64,000 bases of DNA. It comes from Boswellia sacra (Eukaryota > Streptophyta > Magnoliopsida > Sapindales > Burseraceae). This document shows positions 1-13,009 of the stretch, in pieces. Where the stretch lies: positions 32,658 through 96,657 of the forward strand of contig SNVD02015012.1 of the NCBI GenBank assembly GCA_013180625.2, in the 5' to 3' direction. Position 1 is the stretch's first letter. Each line of letters begins with the position of its first letter. The translations under genes and the position numbers were made by a program. Under the pieces are notes generated by a model. The model saw only the letters and a program-made list of their open reading frames with translations, was not told where the DNA came from and ran no database searches.

Positions 1-690
1 ATTCTATACCTAGGCAACAATTGCGATTGATTGATCTGTTCTTGGCCTTTGATAGAATAACTAGTAAGTTCTCTCGAGACAACATTCTTTGTAACTTTCA
101 ATGAATGAATTTCATGATCAACACTGCTAGGAATCTCTAAATAATCATTGATAACATTTGGAGAAAAGTGAACATCTTTTCCTCTATAATAGACTAAATG
201 ATATGTAACTTTAGAAGCATCATTCAAATTATCCACAATATTGGCATAAAATTCTCTAATTAAAGAGGTAGCTAGGAGTTGAAATAGGGTTACTGATTTA
301 CTCCACTATCTGTCCTGAAGCAGAGCATCAAGACCATATGTGGCAAAGGTCTCCACTTTGACAAACTGCTCCTTCCAGAGCTCCCTTGCTAACATGTAAT
401 CATCAAATCTCTTTTTGGCTTCCTAAAAAACAAACTTGCTTTCAATGGGATTGAAACCCTCAAGAGCATCGAATTGATTCACATGAATGTCATAGTACTC
501 ACTTTTGGCAAGATCATCATGATCAAAGCATTTTGTTTCTTCTTCGTTTTGAGCCTCTGATATGTCTTGATCAGCATTTGATCCTTGTTCAAGCTTTTGT
601 GAAGGATCAACATTCTCCCAGGTTTCTTGTTGAGTCGGTACTTACTCCTCTGGTGGCGTTTCTTATGATGGCGTCTGTAATGGCAAGTTC
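1..690 (-). pseudogene. Env-like / 'putative plant transposon protein' ORF of the SIRE element (partial)
   Basis: Minus-strand reading from about 690 to the window edge gives an acidic N-terminus followed by a segment with YYRGKDVHFSPNVINDYL. This resembles the domain annotated 'putative plant transposon protein' (PF20167, recalled, not searched), often found in plant envelope-like ORFs. It lies downstream of pol in the same orientation, where SIRE elements carry their env-like ORF. In-frame stops (near 425 and 310) mark it as a pseudogene. The C-terminal part is outside the window, so a transmembrane segment cannot be judged. Moderate confidence in family, high that it belongs to the element. 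Confidence 0.6.
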
Positions 691-1495
691 AATTTGATAA
701 GGGCAAAATGAGATAATATAGGAGATAAAAGATAATGCCTTTTAAATCAAGAATCCTGACAAAATCATGATAGCACAGTTACAATCTCCCAGTCAAAACT
801 TAATTTTAATTTTCAAAAAAAAAAAAATCTCAAGAAGATAAATCACAAGGATTTAGGCATTGAATGCAATAAATACAAAGTTGAATGCTGTTAAGTCCTG
901 CCACTTTAACAACATTTCAATTTGAAACTTGTTTGCTAATGTGCCAACCTTGTACACATGTTACTCAAAAAATTAAATACACACTTAAGTTAGAACAGAA
1001 TTAAATAAAGCATCATACATAACATAATTGGATTTTTTATCACAGTCTTGACTAAAACATCCTATAATGTAATTTATTTTAACAAGGCATAAGGCTAAGC
1101 TGCATAACTCATAATTAATTAATTTGTAAAGTTGTATTCTTCACATGATTCAAAACTCAATTAAGTGGTCAATCTCAAGCATATCTCAAAAATACATAGA
1201 AATTGATCTTAATTCAATTTAATACAAACACAATGGCTTCACACATGTATGGTGGTAGCGTTTTTCATATTAAATGGGCAATTTAAGCATATTTCTTAAA
1301 TACACATGAATTGCTTTCAACTAATGACTTACACTCAGCACATACAGATAGCCCTTTCTACATTTATAGTAAAATTTCATCAATTAAAGATAGCATTGAA
1401 ATGCAATGAATTAAACACACACAACTCAAAAATGCAAAGTTAAAAGAAATCTCATGATATTTTAGATATCTTATATATGACTGGAATAGTGTTCA
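691..1495 (-). other. Non-coding spacer between SIRE pol and env-like ORF
   Basis: AT-rich sequence with short A tracts and no sustained reading frame on either strand. In SIRE-type elements pol and the env-like ORF are separated by a spacer. No gene seen. Confidence 0.5.
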
Positions 1496-2049
1496 TTAAT
1501 GCAACTGGCATACACCAATTGCCTTTCTTAGCTTTTTAAATCTTGTTGAGTCTAGTGCCATGGTAAATATATCAGATAGTTGGTTTTTAGTTGAAACATG
1601 CTCAATGTGGACTGTCTTAGATCTAACTAACTCTAATAAAATGATACAAATGTCTATGTGCTTAGTTCTTGAGTGTTGGATAGGTTTTTTTAGAGATGTT
1701 TATTGCACTTGTGTTATTACAAAATATTGTCGTGGATTCTTGAGCGATACTATAGACTTCCAACATTTGTTTCATCTACAGCAATTGAGTACAGCAGTTC
1801 TAAGCAGCTATATACTCAGCTTCAGCAGTGGAGAGAGAGATCGAATTTTGCTTCTTGTTGTGCCAAGCTACCAAGATGTTTCTAAGACAGAAACATCCTC
1901 TTGTAGTGCTCTTTCTATCATCCACATTGCTAGCCCAATCAACATTGCTTTAACCTACAGGGAATCAATTTACGTCTTTAGAAAACCAAATTCGATATTC
2001 TGCAGTCCCTTGAATATAAATGATTATCCTTTTGACTGGTGCTAGATGC
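1496..2049 (-). pseudogene. Copia RNase H, C-terminal end of SIRE pol
   Basis: Minus-strand translation gives an RNase H domain with recognisable pieces DWASNVDDRKSTTRGCF, ISLSTAEAEYIAA and HSRTKHIDI, ending in ALDSTRFKK and a TAA at about 1496. This is the terminal domain of copia Pol. Its N-terminal continuation is found beyond the solo LTR, at 3753 and up. Stop codons and small frameshifts interrupt it. Confidence 0.85.
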
Positions 2050-3748
2050 TGTTATGTGAGCGACCTCTTACACTCGGTTCCCTGTGCAGGCTCCCTTTTG
2101 GTTTCTTGGAGGCCCGTACATGTCAGGTCACAGAGACAAGACCTAAAGAAACAATTGAAGTCACCACCCGGATAAATTACCACAGGAAAATTTTGGATGA
2201 CGACATCCGATCCCTAGCTTCTAGACCTAATTATCCATCAACCCTTCAGTGATGAGTTCAAGAAGTTAGGTATAGGTCACACCCCTTTGGATGTTAGTCT
2301 AGCCTCCACTATGGGTTTATTGAGTTCTAGATTCTAAGTCACTAATGTTATCTTCTCTGAATCCTAAGTTTTATTATCTATACAACCACTTTTATCTATT
2401 TATACATATAAGGAGTTGGCAGTTTATATACATACATAGAAAGGGGAAGGAGAATTGATTACATTTCCATAAACATGGGGGAAAGGATTGAGGATTACAA
2501 TAATTTCTTATAATCATTGTGATAAAATAAATTGAATGATCATAAATTGAAGAAATTTCCAACTTGGTTCTTCATCATCAAATAAGGGTGTTAATAATAA
2601 CAAGCATGATTAAAATAAATATCAATCTAAATGTATGATTTCCACACTAATGATGACACCATTAATCATTAACAACTATACTAAGCATACATAATTAAAA
2701 TCTAAGCATCACATAATTAACTACTAATTAACCATATAATTAACTATTAATTAGCAACTTATTATCTACTAATCATGCATAATTAGCAACTAATTAACAA
2801 AAAATTATCGACTAATTAACTACGTAATTAACTACGAAATATGCTTAATTAAACCTCTAATCCTAAACTAAACATGGCAATTAACTACTAATTAACTAAA
2901 CCTAAGCATGGCAATTAACTACTAATTAACTAAACTAATCTTAAGCTAGGTATGACATAATCATTTCTAATTATCCCTAAATATGGCAAACTAAACTAAA
3001 TAGAATATTTAAACTAAAGAGGAGGCCCTAAAAAAACTTACCAAATTCCGAATTTAATTGGAAGTCGAATCTTTGACCAGCATCGACACCCTAGAATTCT
3101 TCAGAGGATGCCGAGAACACCAAGAAAACACTGATAAATATTTATACTTAAGAGAGTTTCTAAAAATATTTAGAATCCCTCAAAATATGAGTTTTTAAGT
3201 ATTTTTGCACCCAAAACTGCTTGCCAAGAACCAAGGGTCTTGGTCTTTTATATAGGCTCTTAAGAGCCTGAAAATGAGCTCTTTTTCCTATGTAGGAATG
3301 TAGCTACAGGCACGCGCCTATATAAATGTGTCACTAGCGTTTCAGAGGTTACAAGGGTCACTTCTGCCTAGGGGCGTTCTCCTGTAATGTTAAAGGTGTA
3401 CGCCTGTAATGCTAGAGGCACCAGCCCTATCTTATAGGTGTCAATCCTAATTCTGACGCTTACCATTTTGGGTTGGCGGGGTTGCCCCTACACCCCTAGG
3501 AGAGAGGCCTCTTACCCCCTTCCAAACCCCACAGAAACCTTGCCGCGAAGGTCGATCCACAATGCGTCAGGCAAACATAATTCGTAGGGTCTCAACCATT
3601 TCCCCCCTGGTATCGCATCGGTGCGAGGCCTACTTGGCTTTCTACCATATTTCAGTGTTGAATCTTGGTGTTCTTGCAAGTCAGGAAAGGCTTCTAATTG
3701 CTATCTCTGGCTATCATCATTGGGCCTCAAACCATAAGCAAAATTTCA
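2050..3748. mobile_element. Solo LTR of an Ogre/Tat-like element
   Basis: About 1.7 kb starting TGTTATG and ending AATTTCA, splitting the SIRE RNase H between 'PKEH' and 'VKRI' codons. ATGC flanks it at 2046-2049 and 3749-3752, a short likely target duplication. The internal order (a 'caccacccggataaatta' segment, 'cccttcagtgatgagttcaa', then 'gcctccactatgg') parallels the LTRs at 12609 and 39101, so it is probably a diverged relative of that family. An A+T-rich stretch at 2690-3000 has repeated 'aactactaattaacta' units. No internal domain, so a solo LTR. Confidence 0.65.
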
Positions 3749-3752
3749 ATGC

Positions 3753-4968
3753 TTACATGTTCCTTTGGACATGACTGAAATCGTGCACATAAACCTACAC
3801 TGAAACTGATGTCAAGTCTACTTGCTTTAAGATACAGAGGCTTCCAATCATACTTCTTTATAGACTTTTATCAACATCATTTCCAACATTGTCCCTTGAC
3901 AGTTAGAGATTGGTAACAATAGGTGTAATTATTGCTCTGCTTTTATCTATCTAAAATTTTTTCACTAAGTTCTTTGCATACTTAGTTTGAGAGATAAAGA
4001 TGCCATTATCAAGCTGTTTGACTTGAAGTCCAAGAAAAAATGTTAGTTCATCTACCATCCTCATCTCAAATTCTTCCTGTATAAACTCAACAAACTTATT
4101 GGTTTTACCATGAAGTGAAGAACTAAACATCATATCATCAACATAGATTTGAGCTATAATTATATACTTAAATGCATGTTTTATGAACAAGGTCTTGTCA
4201 TTGCTACCTCTAGTATATCCCTTACCAAGGAGAAAGGTTATAAGTCTTTCATACCAGGCTCTTGGAGCTTATTTTAGATCATACCGTGCCTTTTTCAGTT
4301 TGTAAATATAATTGGGATGCTTAGGATCTACAAAACATTTAGGTTGCTTAACAAAAGCTTCTTCATTTAAAATCTCATTTAAAAATGCTATTTTAACATC
4401 TATTTGAAAGAGTTTGAATTTTAACAAACAACCAATAGCAAATAGCAACCTAATAGATTCTAGCCTAGCTATAGGTGTAAAGGTCTTATCAAAATCAATT
4501 TCCTCAATTTGTGTATACGCTTGAGCAACTAGTCTAGCCTTATTTCTAATCCCTTGCCTATTTTCATCACTTTTGTTCTTAAAAATCCGTTTAGTTCCAA
4601 TGACATTAGTGTTTTCAAATATAGGAACTAAAATCTAAACTTTATTTCTTTAACGTTGATTTAGCCCATCGTGCATGGCTTGAATCCAAGCATCTTTCTT
4701 AAGTGCATCATTAACAGTCTTAGGTTCAACAAGTGACACATAACATGAAAAACTCACTTGATTCCTTGCTTTACTTCTGGTTTTGACTTCACCTTCAGAC
4801 TTCTAATAATAGAAGTAGTAATATGTACCTTTTGAATCCAGGTCGGGGGATCCCTAGTCTTGTCATCAATTCTGATTTCATATTTGCTCAAATTAATGCA
4901 GTCAGACATTTCAGTGTCATTTGTCTCATCTTATGTAGTTTCATTCTATATGAATGGTTATGGGTTCT
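3753..4968 (-). pseudogene. Copia reverse transcriptase / start of RNase H (SIRE pol)
   Basis: Minus strand. The RT catalytic motif reads YVDDMMF at about 4120-4140, followed by FFLGLQVKQLDNGIFISQTKYAKNL. Further on (3753-3850) SRLDISFSVGLCARFQSCPKE leads into RNase H. The upstream RT fingers region continues to 4968, where the second copia element is inserted; the frame resumes at 10464. Several stops and frameshifts. Confidence 0.85.
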
Positions 4969-5656
4969 TGTTGTGAAGAAGAGCGACGCACACACTCACA
5001 AGGTGCTTAACGCAGAATTAGTCTAGGTAAATTAACACACACCCAAGTAAAATAAAACAAAGTAAGAACACAAGGACATAATAATTTATACTAGTTTATA
5101 CCATAATATGTGATCTACGTTCAGTTGCTGGTGATGTTTAATCCACTATGGTGAAAAACAAGAGATACAAGAGTGTTTACAAGGGACAACTAGAAGAAAT
5201 TTAGTTTCTTTCTCTCCAAGACACTCCCAATCTCTCTAAACCCTAACCCTCTTTCTTTTTTCTCTCTTTTCTACTTTCCCAGAACTCTTTTTACACTGAA
5301 AAACACGTCCCTTATTTATAGTCCAAGGCTTATAGGCCAATTACTTGCGTCACAAGAAATCTTGTTTTGACTAGAAAACAAACTTGCGCTCCTATGCCAA
5401 AGTACCCACGCTCCTTCGCGAACTCGCTATCTAGATACATGCGCAAACCCAGAATCCGCACTCCTACACCAATCAGCGCTCCTGGGCAACATGTCTTGCG
5501 CAATGACATCAATCTTCTGTCTTTGCATGTCTAATTCTACATCTGATGCGGGACTGGTGCTTTGATGCAACTCTAGTTGTGTGCCTGTGTAACTCCAGCT
5601 GCGAGTCTGCATAACTTCTCTGCCTGAACTACAAAAGTTGAGCCACAGACTTTACA
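4969..5656 (-). repeat. 3' LTR of copia element B
   Basis: 688-bp direct repeat of 9780-10463, starting TGTTGTGAAGAAG and ending CTTTACA on the plus strand. It is roughly nine-tenths identical to its partner by eye, so the insertion is not recent. Confidence 0.9.
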
Positions 5657-5850
5657 AATCTTCATCTTAGATCAAGCTTGTGTTTTCATACTGTAAACCA
5701 TAAACCACCGTAGTAGATTCCAGCCATGTCCATCTTCAAGCTAGAACGGTCCATCCGTCACTCGTATCAAATCTAAACAAATGTTGAACTTGACACTTGT
5801 AAAGGGCTTAGTGCTCATATTTGCTGGATTTCTTTTTGTATAAATTTTAA

Positions 5851-7330
5851 CTACTGAAACCTTCCATTCAGCAATGACATCCTGATGAAATGCAGCTTGA
5901 TGTTTATATGTTTGGTTCTCTCATGATGCATTTGATTTTTGGTGAAATGTATTGCACTTTGGTTATCACAAAACATTTTTACCTTGTCTTGTTTTACACC
6001 AAACTCACCAACAAGCTCTTGCAGCCACATTACAGCCTCCATAGCCATACTATATTCTACCTTTGTTGTTGAAAGAGCCATAACCGACTGTAAATTGGCT
6101 TTCCAACTAACGGTGCAGCCAAACAATGTGAACACGTAACTAGTTAACGACTTTCTCTTATCAAGATCACCTGTAAAATATGCATCCACATAACTGATAA
6201 GCTTTTCATCCATGTCTTTGCTTTTCTCATATATTAACCCGTAGCTTGAAAGTACCTTTGAGATACTTGAAAATCCACTTGACGGCTTCCTAATGATGTC
6301 AACCTGAATTTGCCATGAAATGATTCACCAAGCTAGCTGCATATGCTAAGTCCGGTCTCATACAAACCATGGAGTACATCAAACTCCCGACAACACTTGT
6401 ATAAGGAATTTTGACCATCTCTTCTTTCTCAACATTCGTAGTTAGAGATTGTGTCGACGAAAGTTTAAAGTGAGCTACCAAAGGAGTCTACACCTTTTTT
6501 GCACTAGCCATGTTGAACTTCTCAAGCATCTTGAGAGTGTAGTCACCTGGAGATAGAAATAACAAGCCTCTATCTCTATTTCTACTGATCTTCATCCCGA
6601 AGATCTTCTTAATACAACCCAAATTTTTTATCTCAAATTCCTTATTCAGCTGTACTATTAGTTTTTGGATTTCTTCCATGCTCATCGATGCAATCAACAT
6701 GTCATCAACATACAACAATAAGAAAATCCCAACTCCATTTTTCAACCATTTGACGTATATACAATTGTAATATTTACTTCTGGCATACCTATGTTTGATC
6801 ATAAAATCTTCAAACTTCAAATACCATTGCCTTGGTGATTGTTTGAGGCCATACAAGGATTTCTTCAACAAACACACCTTGTCTTCACTTCCTATTTTCA
6901 CAAAACCGTCCAGTTGTGCCATCACAATCCTCTCCTCCAAATTAAGAATGCAATTTTGATATGCATTTTCTCTAGCTCCATATCAAACTGGTTTACTAGA
7001 GCCAGTAGTACTATAACCGATATGTGTTTTACGATTGGAGAGAAAACCTCATTGAATCAGTGCCGTCATTTTGCGTAAATCCTTTCGCCATCAACCTAGC
7101 CTTGTACCTAGGCTTTCTTTCCCCATAAGCATCATCTTTTTGTTTGAAAACCCATTTGCAACCTACTACCTATCTGGTAGTGTCATCAACCAATATCCAG
7201 GTACGATTCTTATTCAAAGAATCCATTTCTTCCATCATTGCCTGCTGCCAATGATTCCTCTCTCTACAAGCCATCGCTTTTCTATAGCTTCTAGGCTCAT
7301 TACCATCAATCTCCTCTGATATTAACAACG
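5851..7330 (-). pseudogene. Copia element B reverse transcriptase and RNase H
   Basis: Minus strand. RT begins near 7330 (HWQQAMMEEMDSLNKNRTW) and runs through KSLYGLKQSPRQWYLKFEDF and the catalytic YVDDMLIA (about 6700-6720). RNase H follows at 5851-6213 with YVDAYFTGDLDKRKSLTSY and HINIKLHFIR. The frame breaks several times (near 6960-7170, 6484 and 6290), so no full product could be made. Motif style is that of the TNT1/Tork copia group. Confidence 0.9.
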
Positions 7331-8400
7331 TAAAAGCTATAAGATTAGCGTATCCATACCTCACCGGTGGTCCCACTGTCCTCTTAGCACGATCTCTTGC
7401 TAGTTGATAGTCTCTCAAGCCGTTAGACTTATCAAGAACTTCCTTAATGTCATCATGTTCATTCGTTTCACCTTCCCCTTCTTTTTGAGAATTTTCAGCC
7501 TTATGGAGCTCTACCTTAGTCCTAACACTATCTGCATTCATAGCAACATCACTAGGTATCGATTGAGGTTTTGAACAGCCCCCAAAATAGAACTCCAACT
7601 CTTTAAAAGTGACATCTCTACTCGTGAAACACTTGGAAACATTCGAATCTTGCCACCACAAGTTGTACCCCTTCACACCTTCTGGATAGCTGATAAACAT
7701 GCATTTCCTTGCCCTTGGCTCCATCTTGTCTTGTTTGATATGTGCATATGCCACACAAGCAAAGACCCTTAAATGACTATAGCTCAGGCGCGAACCTATC
7801 CAGATTTCTTCGGGTGTCTTGAAACCAATAGCCGCTGACGGGCACCTATTAATCAAGTATGCTACTTTGTTGACTGCTTCTCCCTAAAATTTCTTAGGCA
7901 ACCCAGCTCTCAACAACATGTATTTCACCCTCTCAAGAAGCGTTATATTCATCCTTTTAGCCAAGACATTTTGTTGTAGTGTACTGGGTACCGTTTTGTA
8001 CCTCACCACTCCTTTATTGTTACAAAAGCGGTTAAACTCTTCATTCAGGAACTCCAAACCATTATAAATTCTAAGCTTATGAACTTTTCTACCCGTTTGG
8101 ACTTCAATTATCTTTTTTCAATGTTTAAATTTTTAGAGTGCCTCGTCCTTGGTCTTTAAGATGTACACCCATACTTTCCTTGAGCAGTCATCAATTATGG
8201 ACATAAAATACCTTCCTCCACCTAAAGTTGCATGCTTAGATGGGCCATATAGATTAGAATGAACAAAACTGAGAGTCTCTTTTGTTGTATAAGATAAGGA
8301 AGTAAATTTTACTCGAGTTGATTTGCTAAGAATGCAATGCTCACAAAACTCCAATTTTTTGAACTTATCATCGTACAACAGTCTTTGCTTCTGTAGCTTC
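7331..8400 (-). pseudogene. Copia element B integrase
   Basis: Minus strand. The core domain starts near 8370 (FCEHCILSKSTRVKF, SFVHSNLYGP, then SIIDDCSRKVWVYILKTKDEA). The C-terminal part at 7600-7856 includes NRCPSAAIGFKTPEEIW and ARKCMFISYPEGVKGYNLW, a typical copia integrase-to-RT transition. Stops between 7857 and 8130 interrupt the catalytic core. Confidence 0.88.
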
Positions 8401-8408
8401 TGAAGCCT

Positions 8409-8890
8409 CTATTCACTCACATGGCCAAGCCTCTTATGCAATAGGTAGGCTTTATTATCAATACCTGATACCGAGCCCGCTTCTACAATTATAGTGCTGC
8501 CATAGAGAATATACAAACTGTTTTTCGTCACACCATTCATTACCACCAAGGATCTTCTGGTAACTTTGAAGGTGCCATTCTCCCCTTTGTAACAGCAGCC
8601 ATTGGAATCTAGCGTACTGAGTGAAATCAAATTTCGCTTTAGCTTCAAAATGTGCCTTACATCCATCAATACTTTGTCCATGTTATCATGATTTTTTATT
8701 CGCATTGTCCCTATGCCCACCACGCTACAAGTTTTGTTATCCCCCAACAAAACTTTTCCACCATCAATCATCTCATAAGATTCAAACTAGCTTTTATTTC
8801 GTGTCATATGGAACGAACAAACGAAATCCAAAACCTATTGCTTCTCAGAGTTTTTCATGGTCATGACTAGCATATCTGAACTCTCATATT
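8409..8890 (-). pseudogene. Copia element B protease and GAG-pre-integrase domain
   Basis: Minus strand: CSFHMT at the protease site near 8810, then VLLGDNKTCSVVGIGTMRI and the pre-integrase zinc region with LLHKRLGHVSE at 8409-8450. A stop separates the two parts (8772 region). Confidence 0.8.
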
Positions 8891-9670
8891 CATCCCCTAC
8901 AATTGTAGTATCACCCTTTTTTGGTTCTTTTTCCTTCTCGTTCTTCTTTCTTTTAGGACAAAGCCTCCTAATATGCCTTTCCTCATGATAGTGATAACAT
9001 TTTACAACTTTCTTTCCTTTTGACTTTGAGCTTGAGTGTAACTTGCCCTTATAATCATGTTTATAACTCTTACCTCTTACATGCAGCCCTTCACCCTAGT
9101 GTTCATCCAACTCGTTCTTCATTTAGAGATCTTTAGAAGTCAATTTACCAATCACATCATCAAGTGATAATGACTCCCTACCACGCTTCAAAATATCTAC
9201 AAACATCTCATATGATTATGGAAGAGAATATAACAGCATCAATTCTAAATCCAAGCACAGTTTGTTAAATTCATTAATGTGGTCTTACAAGTTCTTATCC
9301 TCAGCCATTTTGAAAGTAAAGAAATTTGCCTTTAGATATAGCCTACCCGACAGATTTTTTTTGTCATATAAAGGCTCTTAAGTTTTAACCATACCTCAGC
9401 CATAGTTTTCATTTGAAAGACTTGCCTCAACACCTTGTCGCTCAAGTAGAGAATTAACATGTTGTAGGCCCTCTTCATGATATCGCTTTTCTTCTTAGCG
9501 GTGTAGCTAGCTGGCATCTTGATTTCACCCCCAAGAGCTTCATCCAATCCTAGGTTGCCTAACAAGGCCAACATCTTCATCCGCCAAATATTGAAGTCAA
9601 CACTACCATCAAACTTCTCAATCTCATACTTGCTAGTTGATATAGCCATCATAGGAATTTCTTCGAACAC
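8891..9670 (-). pseudogene. Copia element B gag
   Basis: Minus strand. The N-terminal half (9332-9670) reads KYEIEKFDGSVDFNIWRMKM and VWLKLKSLYMTK, a copia capsid of the TNT1 type. The CCHC zinc knuckle lies at about 8960-9010 after a frame break. Inactive. Confidence 0.82.
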
Positions 9671-9779
9671 CTCTCATACTGTGCAATTATGAGTCAGAAA
9701 TTTTATCAAAACCTATTGTGCTAAGAACTTTTGCCACCAAAGATCCCCAAATAGCTGTAATCAGGCTCTGATACCAATT

Positions 9780-10463
9780 TGTTTTGAAGAAGAGCGGCAC
9801 ACACTTCCAAGATGCTTAACCCGAAATTAGTCTAGGAGAATTAACACACACCCAAGCGAAATAAAACAAAGTAAGAACATAAGCAAACAAGAATTTATAT
9901 TGGTTTAGACCACAATATGTGATCCTACGTCCAGTTGCTGGTGATGATCAATCCACTATGGTGAAAAACAAGAGATACAAGAGTGTTTACAAGGGACAAC
10001 CAGAAGAAATTCAATTTCTTTCTCTCCAAGAAGCTCCCAATCTCTCTAAACCTAACAATATTTTTTTTTCTCTCTTTTCTGCTTTCCCAAAACTCTTTTT
10101 ACACTGAAAAACACGTCCTTTATTTATAGTCTAAGGCTTATAGGCCAATTACGTGCATCACAAGAAATCTTATTCTGACTAGGAAACAGACTTGCGCTCT
10201 TGTGGCAAAGTACCCACGTTCCTACGCGAACTCCCTATCCTGAAGCATGCGCAAACCCAGAATCCGCGATCCTGCGTAGTTCCATCCGTGCTCCTACACC
10301 AATTAGTGCTCTTACATAACATGTCTCATGTGACGACGCCAATCTTCTATCTTTGCATGTTTGATTCTGCATTTGGTATGAAACTGGCACTCTGACACAA
10401 CTCCAGCTGCATGCGTGCGTAATTTCTCTGCCTAAACTACACAAGTTGAGCCACGACTTCACA
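9780..10463 (-). repeat. 5' LTR of copia element B
   Basis: 684-bp direct repeat of 4969-5656. The PBS sits directly beside it at 9765-9779, which fixes this as the 5' LTR of a minus-strand element. Confidence 0.9.
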
Positions 10464-11460
10464 GTTTTCTACATATTTTGGTCTATCTTTGTCAACAAGA
10501 ATTGAAAAGCTTTCAATGGCCTCTTCTCGTGAGTAATCTTCATACTCATCATAATTATCAAAAACAACATTAGTAGATTCCATTATATTTTCACTTCTCA
10601 TATTATAGATCCTATATGCTTTGCTATGCAAAGAATAACCAATAAACACTCCATTATTACTTTTCTCATCAAATTTTCCAAGTTGATTTCTGTCATTAAG
10701 AATATAACACTTACACTAAAAATATGAAAGTATTTAAGGTTAGGTTTTCTCTCTTTCAGTAGCTCATAAGTTGTTTGATAGGTTCCTGGCCTTAAGAGCA
10801 CTCTATTGATGATTTAGCATGCGATATTGATTACCTCTGTCCATATCCTTTTTGTAAGCTTCTTACTGTTCAACATCACTCAAACTATCTGTTGCAATAT
10901 TCTGTTCTTTCCCTCCACAACTCCATTCTACTCGGGAGTCTTGGGCAGTAAAAATTCATGATTGATGCTATGACATTAGCAAAAGTTTGCATAACTCTCA
11001 TTTTCAAATTCTTTCTCATGATTACTTCTAATTCTAACAATTCTCCCACTGTTTCTGTTCTATTCATTCTCCAACCTGATACATAAGTTTCTAAACACAT
11101 AAAATGTATCACATTTTTCTTTAATAAAATCTACTTAAGTATACCTTGAATAGTCATCTACGCAAACAAAAACACACCTGTTCCCTGCAATGCTTTGAAC
11201 TTGCATTGAACCCATAATGGGATCCATATGTAATAGTTCAAGAATCTTTCAAACACTAAGAAAAGAATTAAAACAATGCGAACTCTTGATATGCTTACCT
11301 TTTTGGCAAGGGCCACACACAATGTCAGGTTTTTGTTTAAACTTAGGCACTCCTCTTACTACACCAGTCTTAGTTAATTTAACCAAGTCCTTATAATTCA
11401 TGTAACTGACTTTTTGATGATATAATTAAATCTTAGAAGTCTTAGCATGTAGTGCACTTA
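10464..11460 (-). pseudogene. SIRE integrase and start of RT
   Basis: Minus strand, resuming SIRE pol after element B. FIGYSLHSKAYRIYNMR (near 10590-10640) is the typical copia integrase C-terminal segment. Upstream fragments (10720-11200) hold the integrase core with many frameshifts and stops. It joins to 4968 in order. Confidence 0.75.
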
Positions 11461-11464
11461 ATTT

Positions 11465-11908
11465 TCAATAAACAACAATTGTCATTAGACCTAACACCTT
11501 CAAGAATGTAATTCTTGTTGAAATCAAGAACCATGCATTTATTCTTATTAAACTGAACAATATATTTATCATCACAAATCTGACTAATACTAAGTAAAAC
11601 TGAACAATATATTTATTATCACAAATCTGACTAATACTAAGTAAATTAGCTTTAAGACCTTCAACATTAAGAACATCAGTAAGCTCAGGCAAACCAGTAC
11701 CATACAATGTACCTTTACCAATGACTTTGCTTTTAGTACCATCTCCAACTGTGATTAGGCCTTGGCTGCATGATTTGAAAATTTTTAGCAGCTCTTTATT
11801 AACTGTCATATATCTTGAACAACCACTATCAAAGTACCAAGAATCATTGGTAGGTGCATTCAAAATAGTTAAAGCAACATTACATTTATCGGCATTCTTT
11901 TTAACCAA
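11465..11908 (-). pseudogene. SIRE protease / GAG-pre-integrase region
   Basis: Minus strand. Protease active site WYFDSGCSRYMT at about 11810-11845, followed by GLITVGDGTKSKVIGKG and LKANLLSISQICD. A 47-bp tandem duplication (11551-11643) repeats the coding segment and disrupts the domain end. Confidence 0.82.
11551..11643. repeat. 47-bp tandem duplication inside SIRE pol
   Basis: The unit beginning aactgaacaatatattta occurs twice back to back at 11551 and 11598, nearly identical, ending ctaatactaagta. A local duplication within a dead ORF. Confidence 0.9.
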
Positions 11909-12608
11909 GTTCTGTTGTACTTAATGTGACTGCTTATGTTGTGTGTTATGTGATTACCTATACTGTTGTTCATTTTGATACTATAGATTGTTTAGTTTAT
12001 AACATCTAGGCTTATTATGTCCCTTAACACCACAAAAGTAACATGTTGGCACAAATTTTCTAGTTACAGACATTGTAGATTTCACAGAATGTGATGATAC
12101 ACTGTGAAATCAATTCTTAGAGCTTTTGGAAGAAGAGCTTTTACCTGAACTTGGAGTACTTTTACTTGACTTCTGTGTTTCTTTACCCAAATTGTTTGAG
12201 ATGACAGATTTTGATGGTTTTGACTTTGTTAAGAATCTGATTTATGTGTGGCAATTGATCCAAAAGATTTCACAAAAGTAGTTATTGAAGTGGATGCTTG
12301 ATAATGAGCTTCAAATCCTAAACCATGCTTGATGTTGCTATTTCTTCCTTGGACCAGAATTTCATCTAGCTTCTTGGTTCCCTTTGATAGGTACCGAATA
12401 TAAGCTCCATGCTCCTTTATGAACTCATCTTTCTTAGCCAACTCCGATTTTAGTTTCTCGATGGTTGCATCAAGTTGAGCAACATTTTCTTCCAAAAATA
12501 CTTTCTCACATGTGGAAATCTCAATCTCTTTAATAAGCTCTTTTATTCTCTTCTCATTTTCATTATTCTTTTGAATCGCTATTTCTTAGGCATGATGAAG
12601 GTCGTTGT
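11909..12608 (-). pseudogene. SIRE gag C-terminal coiled-coil region
   Basis: Minus strand. The segment at 12229-12495 reads ATIEKLKSELAKKDEFIKEH, a heptad-rich coiled coil, then GLGFEAHYQASTS, as found between the gag zinc knuckle and protease of SIRE elements. It is cut at 12608 by the Ogre/Tat insertion; gag continues upstream at 41012. Confidence 0.7.
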
Positions 12609-13009
12609 TGTAAACAGGGCTTTCATCCCACCAGAGTTTCTGTGACCATGATACTATGTCAAAGCCTTTTTCAAGACTTAAAGGAATATAAATGAGCCAT
12701 GGGCACGTATGGAGAAAGGAGTCGCCACCCAATTATTCAATTGGGAATTAATGTGGGCAATCTGATCCCTTGCTTTGGGACTTAAACTACCCTCATCCCT
12801 TCAGAGATGGGTTCAAGAAGTTATGTATGAGTCTTTCGACCTGCCCGGATGTAAATCCGGCCTCCACTTGGGAAATACCAAATAAGAATATCTCGTGTTG
12901 TTACTTAGTCCACTTAAATGGTTCATTTTATGCACACATTCTCATTTTATCTTTATTAAGTATGTTAGGTGATTATTCAATCAAAACAGTTGTATATTCA
13001 TACAAAGAA

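Larger units (their letters stand above)
4969..10463 (-). mobile_element. Ty1/copia element B (Tork/TNT1-like), complete with two LTRs
   Basis: A 5.5-kb element nested in SIRE pol. Two direct LTRs (4969-5656, 9780-10463) flank gag, PR, INT, RT and RNase H on the minus strand. It is flanked by GTTCT (4964-4968) and GTTTT (10464-10468), a target duplication with one change. A PBS matching tRNA-iMet (minus-strand TTGGTATCAGAGCC) abuts the right LTR at 9765-9779. Every domain carries stops or shifts, so it is inactive. Confidence 0.9.

Noticed and set aside
3562..3774. 70-codon ORF at the right end of the solo LTR
   Set aside because: It spans the LTR end and the SIRE junction; no known motif.
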